Of a stretch of DNA of 64,000 nucleotides, positions 57,676 through 64,000 are shown piece by piece. The notes beneath the pieces are model-generated. The model searched no databases. It worked only from the letters and a program-made list of their open reading frames with translations, and was not told the DNA's origin. A program made the translations under genes and the position numbers. The stretch is from Magnolia sinica (taxonomy: Eukaryota; Streptophyta; Magnoliopsida; Magnoliales; Magnoliaceae). The stretch lies in contig NC_080584.1 of NCBI RefSeq assembly GCF_029962835.1, positions 83,418,862 through 83,482,861 of the forward strand. Reading direction: 5' to 3'. Positions within the stretch are counted from its first letter, which is position 1. Each line of letters begins with the position of its first letter.

Positions 57676-59652
57676 ATGTATACGAAGCTCCTCTCCAAAC
57701 GCCATTTTACCTCTATTCTCCATCCCAATCTCAAAGAATCGGAAAACCCATCTTCCCAATCCATAATCATTCATCTCTGCAAATCCAATTCCCTCTCTCA
57801 AGCTATTCGTCTCCTCAATTCAACTGATCCAATCCAAATCTCAGCAAAACCCATCATCTACGCCTCTCTACTACAAACATCCACAAAATCCCTCTCGTTT
57901 ATCTCTGGCCTCCAAATCCACTCTTGCGTAATCAAATCCGGTCTCGACTCCGACCGCTTTGTTGGCAACAGCCTCCTATCCTTGTACTTCAAGCTTTCCT
58001 CTGATTTCTCGGACACCCGTCGTGTCTTCGACGGTCTTCTCATCAAAGACGTTGTGACTTGGACTTCGATGGTATCAGGATACGTTCGTTCTGGGGAACC
58101 TGAAAAGTCTCTCAAACTGTTTTGCGAAATGTCAGATTTCGGAGTTGAGCCAAACGCGTTCACTCTATCTGCCTCAATCAAAGCGTGTTCTGAGGTTCGA
58201 GATGTGAGGCTTGGGATGGGATTCCATGGGAAGGTATTGGGTCGTGGGTTCGATTCCAATTGTGTGATTGCCAGTTCTTTGATAGATATGTATGGGAGGA
58301 ATCTATGTTTAGAAGACGCACGGAGGGTGTTTGATGAAATGGTTGAACTGGATGCAATTAGTTGGACTTCACTTATTTCGGTGTTTACAAGGAATGATCG
58401 GTTTGAGGAAGCACTGGGTTTGTTTTACTTAATGCAGAGGAATTATGGATTAGTTTCTGATGGTTTTACGTTCGGGACCATTCTGACTGCTTGTGGTAAT
58501 TTGGGGCGGTTGAAACAGGGGAAAGAAGTGCATGCTAAGGTTGTTACGGCTGGAATTTGCAGTAATGTCGTTGTTGAGAGCAGCCTTGTTGACATGTATG
58601 GGAAATGCAAATCAGTTGAAGATTCTCGTCAGGTCTTTGATCGGATGACCATGAAGAATTCGGTTTCATGGTGTGCATTGCTTGGTGGGTACTGTCAAAA
58701 TGGTAATTATGAATCCGTTCTTGGGCTCTTTAGGGAGATGAAGAAAGAGGGAGATCATTACAGCTTCGGCACGGTACTTCGTGCTTGTGCCGGTCTAGCA
58801 GCCATGAGACTAGGGAAAGAGGTTCACTGCCACTATCTAAGGACCGGGGGATGGAGGGATGTGATTGTGGAATCGGCTCTCATTGATCTTTATGCAAAGA
58901 GCGGTTATATCGATCATGCTTACCGAGTTTTTACTAAGATTCCTGTTAGGAATTTGATTACTTGGAATTCGATGATTTGTGGCTTTGCTCAGAATGGTAG
59001 AGGAGAGGAAGCTCTTAGGATGTTTGATGGGATGATTAAGGAAGGGATTAGACCTGATTATATTAGTTTTATCGGTGTTCTTTTCGCTTGTAGCCATTCG
59101 GGTTTTGTTGACAGAGGGCGAGGGTATTTTATATCAATGAAGGAAGATTACAGTATTAAAGCCGGGATCGAGCATTACAATTGCATGGTTGATCTTCTTG
59201 GCCGAGCAGGGCTACTCGAAGAAGCGGAAGATTTGATAGGGAAGGCAGAAGATTTTGGGGATGATTCATCTCTTTGGGCAGCTCTTCTCGGTGCGTGCAC
59301 AGCACATTCAAACATGGGTGTAGCCGAGCGCGTGGCGAAGAAGATGATGGAACTGGAGCCAGATTACCATTTGAGCTACGTCCTTCTTGGCAATGTATAT
59401 AAGGCAGCTGGTCAGTGGGGTGATGCTCTGAAGATAAGAAAGCTGATGGAAAATAGAGGGATAAAGAAAACGCCAGGGAAGAGCTGGATTGAAGTTAAAA
59501 GCAATGTCGGTTCTTTTCTACATCCTACTAATTTGGTTCCATTAAAGGAAGAGAGTCCCTTAGATATCAAGGGTTTGAATTCAAGGGTGAGGAGAGATGG
59601 ATGTGGACCAGATGTAGTCCATGAAACTGATAAGCGAGCTATAGGCGACTAA
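57676..59652 (+). CDS. PLS-class PPR protein with E domain, At1g03540-like
   Basis: Intronless, 658 residues from ATG 57676 to TAA. The upstream extension of the frame into the TC repeat starts at TTG and is not used. The N-terminus (MYTKLLSKRHFTS) is basic, Ser/Thr-rich and lacks acidic residues for about 18 positions, as in a mitochondrial presequence. From about residue 60 to 530 there are alternating P, L and S repeats, with signatures such as VTWTSMVSGYV, GNSLLSLY, LIDMYGRN, VSWCALLGGYCQNG and ITWNSMICGFAQNG. From about 532 an E motif follows (LWAALLGACTAHSNM, MMELEPDYHLSYVLLGNVY, IRKLMENRGIKKTPGKSWIEV). There is no DYW domain; a tail of about 50 residues follows. Overall sequence order matches Arabidopsis At1g03540 as I remember it. 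PLS-E proteins bind organellar RNA and usually specify C-to-U editing sites. Confidence 0.93.
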   Translation: MYTKLLSKRHFTSILHPNLKESENPSSQSIIIHLCKSNSLSQAIRLLNSTDPIQISAKPIIYASLLQTSTKSLSFISGLQIHSCVIKSGLDSDRFVGNSLLSLYFKLSSDFSDTRRVFDGLLIKDVVTWTSMVSGYVRSGEPEKSLKLFCEMSDFGVEPNAFTLSASIKACSEVRDVRLGMGFHGKVLGRGFDSNCVIASSLIDMYGRNLCLEDARRVFDEMVELDAISWTSLISVFTRNDRFEEALGLFYLMQRNYGLVSDGFTFGTILTACGNLGRLKQGKEVHAKVVTAGICSNVVVESSLVDMYGKCKSVEDSRQVFDRMTMKNSVSWCALLGGYCQNGNYESVLGLFREMKKEGDHYSFGTVLRACAGLAAMRLGKEVHCHYLRTGGWRDVIVESALIDLYAKSGYIDHAYRVFTKIPVRNLITWNSMICGFAQNGRGEEALRMFDGMIKEGIRPDYISFIGVLFACSHSGFVDRGRGYFISMKEDYSIKAGIEHYNCMVDLLGRAGLLEEAEDLIGKAEDFGDDSSLWAALLGACTAHSNMGVAERVAKKMMELEPDYHLSYVLLGNVYKAAGQWGDALKIRKLMENRGIKKTPGKSWIEVKSNVGSFLHPTNLVPLKEESPLDIKGLNSRVRRDGCGPDVVHETDKRAIGD

Positions 59653-59769
59653 CAGTGTGATCTCGGGCAAGGATAGGAAGGTTTGGAGATGGGTGGCTAA
59701 CAAGATTTTCACTTTGAATTCTGTGTTTAGGCAATTTGAGCGAATGGCGGGCATTTGTATCCTTTAGCA

Positions 59770-59951
59770 AAAACTTATGGGCAAATGGTCTTCACTGTAG
59801 ATTTGCTCCCTATAGGTGAGGGTTCGATTCCCCTCCTTGGCTTTACCCGATACACGTGGTTGTGGGTGATTGCGTGTATCCGTAGGGATTAGTCTCACTT
59901 CAAAAATGAGGTGGGGACACCCTGTGTCTTCAAAAAAAAAAAAAAAAAAAA
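59770..59951 (+). mobile_element. tRNA-derived SINE, Au-like
   Basis: An A-box-like TGGGCAAATGG (59778-59788) and a perfect B box GGTTCGATTCC (59821-59831) give the internal Pol III promoter. The body has the CGTGTATCCGTAGGGATTAG, TCTCAC and GTGGGGACACCCTGTGT text I associate with Au SINEs. It ends in 20 A's (59932-59951). It starts about 120 bp after the PPR stop codon, so may lie in that gene's 3' region. Confidence 0.75.
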
Positions 59952-60619
59952 CCTCCTAGGATGCAAGCTTTTGCAAGAGTCACTACAGAAAACAAGATCT
60001 TTAAATGAGTCTCTTTTCCAGGTTACTGCAAGCTGGATGGCTCGGGCCTTTCCGTCCTAGGAGTTGTAGCATTTTCTGGAAAATGCTTCCTCAACGCAAA
60101 TATGTGGAGGCTTTGGAGAGAGGAATTTCAGGATCTTTGAAGGCAAAGTGGTGCTGGATAATGCTTAAAGGGCTCAATTTCTTCAATGCCAGTTGGGTAG
60201 GCTCATCATCAGCCTGAGTTCAGGTTGATTTCTATGGTGTTTTTATACAGCAGCTCAGTAGAATTCGTAGGGAGAGTGGATACTGTCATTTTGTATTCAA
60301 GTTCTGAAGAGTTGTGGACTCGTATGGCTTTTTGAAGACCAACCCAAATTGTATGTCAAGATGAAAATAAACTAGATTATCCTTATTTGAAGAATCATAT
60401 CAGATGATAGAGCTTTTTCTAATGGTAATCACAAGTTGAGCATTTACTAAAGCTCGCCATGCTCATCTTCATGTAGAATTTTTCGACCCCCTTTGGACGG
60501 GATTGAGCTGGGTGGAAGTTGATGCAGATTTGTTTTGAGGCAACTTGGCTTGTTTTGGGAAATTTGAGCCTTGCATCAAGTGGGACCCAAATGCAAATTC
60601 ACCCAAAAATCAAGCCTAT
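59952..60619. other. PPR downstream region without clear gene
   Basis: A 70-codon frame at 60005-60217 has no recognisable protein character. AATAAA lies at 60366-60371 and could serve the PPR transcript, but this is only a motif match. Confidence 0.35.
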
Positions 60620-61151
60620 TGATGCAAGACAACTAACCACTTTATCTAAAAGCTCGAACTGACAAAGCATAGCGAATCAATCCCTTTTATCTCATAGCCC
60701 AACCCCACATCCCATGAGTTAGGTCCTCGGCTGAACCCCCTTGTGGGCCCTACATCACATGGGTTCTGCCTCACACGCGTGGGGCTCGCCTCACACGCGT
60801 GGGCTTGCCCCAAGCTTTCCCCTACATCTCACAGGCTACCCTAGTTAGAGCTCGGAGTAAAAATGCCCCTGCATTAATCATACCACTTTGATGCAAGACA
60901 ACTAACCACTTGCTCTAAAAGCTCGAATTGATAGAGCATGGCGAATCAATCCCTTTATCTCACAGCTCAAGCCCCACATCCCATGAGTTAGGTTCTCAAC
61001 CGAACCCCCCTCGTGGGCCCTACATCACATGGGTTCAACCTCAAATGAGTCACCCGCCTCACAAGGGTGAGGCTCGCCGGCCACCTATCTCGAGTGTACC
61101 CCTACATCCCACAAGCTACCCACTTGAGGCCTGTGTGAAAATGCTCCTACA
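60620..61151 (-). mobile_element. Two small LTRs in tandem separated by 15 bp
   Basis: LTRs at 60889-61151 (263 bp) and 60620-60873 (254 bp), both reading minus. Each starts TGYAGGRGCATTTT and ends GTTGTCTTGCATCA. The 15-bp spacer reads AAGTGGTAT plus six bases on the minus strand, i.e. the start of the AAGTGGTATCAGAGC primer site found after the related LTR at 61557. The internal region is otherwise gone. Class unknown; LTR size fits a TRIM or a small copia element. Confidence 0.7.
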
Positions 61152-61159
61152 TTACCTCT

Positions 61160-61330
61160 CCACTCAAATAAACTGTGCGCACAAATATCATCCACCCATC
61201 CAAACCGTTTCATCTGGTGTGGCCTACCTGAGTTTTGCTTCTACCTAATTTTTGCACTTTGCACTCCTGTCCTACTGTGATCTTGGAAAACTGATGAACT
61301 GAGTGTGTTGAGGGCATCACTGTGGGACCC
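61160..61330. mobile_element. Right-arm fragment of the MULE-type MITE
   Basis: Blocks TCATCTGGTGTGGCCTACCT, GATCTTGGAAAACTGATGAA and GGCATCACTGTGGGACCCA in family order; heavily diverged. Confidence 0.45.
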
Positions 61331-61388
61331 AAATAGCTTCTAAGAATAGGAATTTCTCGTGACCACTCAGTTTTCTTATAGCGGTTTC

Positions 61389-61502
61389 ACTTGCAACAGA
61401 GATTTCCTTCTCTGCTGCAGCCTGGTTCACGCCGGACTCACCTTTTGCAACAGAGATTTCCTTCTCTGCTGCAGCCTGGTTCATGCCCGACTCACCTTTC
61501 AC
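61389..61502 (-). repeat. 54-bp tandem duplication keeping an 18-residue frame
   Basis: Two units of 54 bp with CAACAGAGATTTCCTTCTCT at their core. On the minus strand the frame stays open through both (KGESGMNQAAAEKEISVA, then KGESGVNQAAAEKEISVA) and on to RKLSGHEKF. There is no ATG upstream in frame except inside the first unit. Each unit also carries AAAGGTGAGT, a strong 5' splice-site match. I cannot assign it to a gene. Confidence 0.45.
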
Positions 61503-61556
61503 AATTGAACTTAAGAATCTATATAGAACACAAAGGGTAACGATGGCAGTAGGTAA

Positions 61557-61822
61557 TGTGAGGACATTTTCACACTAGGCTCACGTGGGGTGGCCTTTGG
61601 AATCCGGAGGCACACTCGAAGTAAGCAGCCCCTATGAGGCAAGTGGCTTGTGTAAGGTGAGACCCATGTACAATGGGGCCAACGAGTAAAGTTCGGACAA
61701 GGACCTAACGCATGTGATGCAGGGCCTAGACTGTGAAATACGCATGTGATGCGGGGCCTAGACTATGAAATAAAAGGAATCGATTCAAGCTTTTAGAATA
61801 AGTGGTTAGTTGTCCTGCATCA
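61557..61822 (+). mobile_element. Small LTR with primer-binding site, plus orientation
   Basis: 266 bp from TGTGAGGACATTTTCACAC to GTTGTCCTGCATCA; relative of the tandem LTRs at 60620-61151 but inverted. Followed by AAG and TGGTATCAGAGC (61826-61837). The sequence after that has no gag-pol and no second LTR before the SCAMP 3' end. Confidence 0.75.
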
Positions 61823-61825
61823 AAG

Positions 61826-61837
61826 TGGTATCAGAGC
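61826..61837 (+). other. Primer-binding site, tRNA-Met type
   Basis: Perfect TGGTATCAGAGC, four bases after the CA end of the small LTR. Confidence 0.85.
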
Positions 61838-62509
61838 AGGGGCACACTCGGCAGTACACTTGGGCAGTTGATAAGTAGTATTCAACAGAGTACAGTTTTG
61901 CGAATTGACATCTGCACCCACTCTAGTTGAGAGCATGCACTCCTTTTTTCAACTCTACTTGAGCAATATATATAACATCCGTCTAAATATCATCGTACGC
62001 ATTTGAAATGTCGGTAGGCGGAGCAGCCTAACGCATACCCATACCCGTGCCACAAACCAGAGTGACCTGCGATCAGGGTACGTTGGTCCATCCACACTGG
62101 ACACATCAGATCAACAGTCTGGATGACCTACATACTTGACCTGAAGATCATACAATTCCTCCTTTTCTGTTATTGTACACCAGTGAGTGTTTAAGATTTC
62201 TGCACCCAAACAAAATCACTTGAAACCAGAATGCATTTAGAGATGAGCACTTCCAAAAGAAAGCTATAAAACCAATTCAAGCCAAATAAAAGAAGCTGTA
62301 CCCAATCTACTTTACAAAAGATTACAAATCTCTACCCGTTTCTCTACTTGCACACCCTAGCATGGCAAAAGCAGTGATATCACAGAAACCACAAAGATAC
62401 AGAACATGTGTAGCCTAATTAATAAAATCTCTATCGGCTCCCATCGAGGGGTATTTTGGTATTTTCATCTGGCAGCAGTAAGGTCGACATCTGAAGTTCC
62501 AGAACTAGA

Positions 62510-62637
62510 TCAAAAGGCTGCCCTCATGGCACCGCGGGCAGCCTCACGCTTCATCTCAGCAGCCTTGCCGCTCCCTCGGAAGTACATGTAAACTTGCTGC
62601 ATATGGGAGGTGGAAAATGGAAGTGAGAAGGTGAAAT

Positions 62638-62684
<47 letters not shown>

Positions 62685-64000
62685 CTTTCAGTAGGGAGTA
62701 TGCTAGGATAGAACCTGAATAACCCAGATGCTGAGCAACGATTCAAGGCAGAAGAATCCAAAGCCAATGAAGTAAAAGATCTGTAAGCAAAGAGATCGTC
62801 AGTCACTCGGCTACAGTAGGGGGTTAGAAGCCATCTGAATCCCTCTCTACCTGCCACCTACCAATGTAGCGTGTGCATTTGATCCTTGCCAGTCATCAAA
62901 AGGGCCCACTTGGGTGACGCATCAGCTGAAAATCAGGCTGGTCTGGTTTCAGGTGGGCCAACAATGTGCATTGAATTTCACTGTTCATTTTCATAAATAA
63001 TGCGCCGCCTAATGACCTGACAGTAGGGCTGCAACTTGGGCTCAAGTCAACCTGAGCACGTTTCACCTGACCCAAGTTCAGAGTGGGACTCGTTGAGTTG
63101 GCAAGGTCCTCGGATCAGGTTTGGGTTGGAAAACACCAACCCGACTCAAAATCAGGTCAGGTTGGGAACAATCACATGCATTTGGCTCGGGTTGGGATGA
63201 GCATAAAGGATTTTATTTTATTTTATTTTTTTTCCTTTTTCGGGCGTGGTTTGGGCACCTCAAGTTGGAATTCCAGTTGGATTGGGTCCTCTTGAGATCA
63301 GGTTGGGCTCTTGCACCCCTACCTGAAAGGCCTGATTTTTTGCCAAGGCAAATGAACTATGGGAACCACCAGATGAATGGCTCGGATTCCGCACAACATG
63401 CCCCATAGATAAATGTGAGAGTAGGATTTGAGGCCACACAAGTGAATAACCGATGGATGTCTCTGATAAGGGTCAAGTGCCCAAGCCTTGGCAACAAGCT
63501 GAAGGCACAAACTCGACCCATAGAAAAAAAGGATCTTGGCTGTAAACAAACAATTTTGTAAAGCATCAACTTACCCCAACCAAAACGTGGTCACCGACGA
63601 GATCTACTGCTGGCAAGATACCTCTGTTCCAAGGAAATATAGATAATGGGAATCATTAATGGCACTTGGGAAAGGTAACATAGAGCTTCATGATTGTCAA
63701 AGTTCGCTGACATGGACTGAGTTTTGATGTAAAATGTACAATATAGTTTTATATTTTTATCCATGCATAAAATGGTTTTAGTAAACCAATAAATATATGA
63801 TTTTCAGTCCGACTAGATACAGTCATCTTCATATTTATGATGAGATTGGTGAAAACCAAATCAAGATATGCGCAGTGTCATCAAAATATACAAGGGAACT
63901 TACGTCAAAGACTTCCCTTTGAAAATAATAGGAGGAGCCACCGCAGCAAAGATGCAGAAACCAATATGGAGCTGTTGGGAAGATAATGAAGCAGATGTGA
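62510..64000 (-). CDS. Secretory carrier membrane protein (SCAMP), 3' exons
   Basis: The last four coding exons on the minus strand are 63904-63971, 63575-63623, 62715-62780 and 62510-62596; the gene continues past the window edge. All junctions are GT-AG, and phases fit: the first listed exon ends in two bases of a codon, the second starts with one. They encode [56 protein letters not shown] and [20 protein letters not shown], ending RGAMRAAF. This is the third and fourth membrane spans and cytosolic tail of plant SCAMPs, four-span proteins of the trans-Golgi network/early endosome, plasma membrane and cell plate. The 3' UTR probably runs to about 62250. The 115-codon frame across 62510-62857 is exon plus intron. 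Confidence 0.9.
62639..62683. repeat. (TA)n microsatellite in SCAMP last intron
   Basis: About 22 TA units within the intron 62597-62714. Confidence 0.95.
63024..63321. mobile_element. hAT-like MITE in a SCAMP intron
   Basis: 298 bp. Ends TAGGGCTGCAACTTGGG and, inverted, TAGGGGTGCAAGAGCCC. Flanks cctgacag (63016-63023) and cctgaaag (63322-63329) agree at 7 of 8. Interior rich in GGTTGGG/CAACCCGAC, a sister composition to the GAGC-rich hAT elements. Lies in intron 62781-63574. Confidence 0.8.

Noticed and set aside
62510-62857. 115-residue minus-strand protein with a Tyr-Ile repeat
   Set aside because: The Tyr-Ile run is the (TA)n intron; only the final 28 residues are coding, as the last SCAMP exon.
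1-64000. CRISPR arrays, operons, bacterial or organellar genes
   Set aside because: No regularly spaced short repeats with unique spacers and no prokaryote-style gene packing; introns, MITEs and LTRs show nuclear plant DNA.

Overview
This window is plant nuclear DNA, almost entirely intergenic. It holds three supportable protein-coding loci in a dense, many-layered field of transposable elements. The genes show land-plant hallmarks: an intronless PLS-class pentatricopeptide-repeat (PPR) gene, a small conserved plant zinc-ribbon protein, and the 3' exons of a plant secretory carrier membrane protein (SCAMP) gene. The intergenic DNA is crowded with about twenty copies of one palindromic MITE carrying GTGGGGCCCACC-type arms. 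From memory I associate this repeat with magnoliid-type genomes; that placement is inference, not read from a marker gene.

Layout. 1-8,515: MITE arms, a hAT-like MITE cut by a decayed long-LTR element (LTR 1546-3951, remnant 3952-5191, LTR 5192-8515). 8,516-14,320: a string of palindromic MITEs, one (10507-11025) with a near-perfect 9-bp target duplication that points to a Mutator-like (MULE) origin. 14,326-22,260: a four-component nest. A MULE-MITE was hit by a hAT MITE and by an antisense solo LTR (TSD accac), which was itself hit by a sense solo LTR (TSD gttta). 22,260-29,840: more MITEs, a repeated MITE-plus-flank segment, the zinc-ribbon gene (26614-26820, minus) with a TATA box, and two Harbinger-type MITEs sharing one TTA. 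29,845-33,400: no gene seen. 33,401-37,580: a fifth long LTR with a tRNA-Met primer-binding site, carrying a 570-bp tandem duplication at its start. 37,600-44,395: LTR debris, a copia remnant, a three-unit tandem repeat and a terpene-synthase-like pseudogene. 44,473-48,497: a second type of solo LTR (TSD ctaat). 48,615-54,739: a hAT-like MITE split by a Ty1/copia element. 54,880-57,228: CACTA, MULE and hAT MITEs. 57,676-59,652: the PPR gene. 59,770-61,822: a SINE and small LTRs. 62,510-64,000: SCAMP 3' end on the minus strand.

The five copies of the long LTR share a TATA/purine-rich leader, an 82-85-nt GT-AG intron-like segment, a perfect 16-bp palindrome and a short acidic reading frame. Two copies keep that frame at exactly 53 codons. 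This is the least explained structure in the window. The three genes have no evident functional link: the PPR protein is probably organellar RNA processing, SCAMP is post-Golgi/plasma-membrane trafficking, and the zinc-ribbon protein has no known function that I can name.
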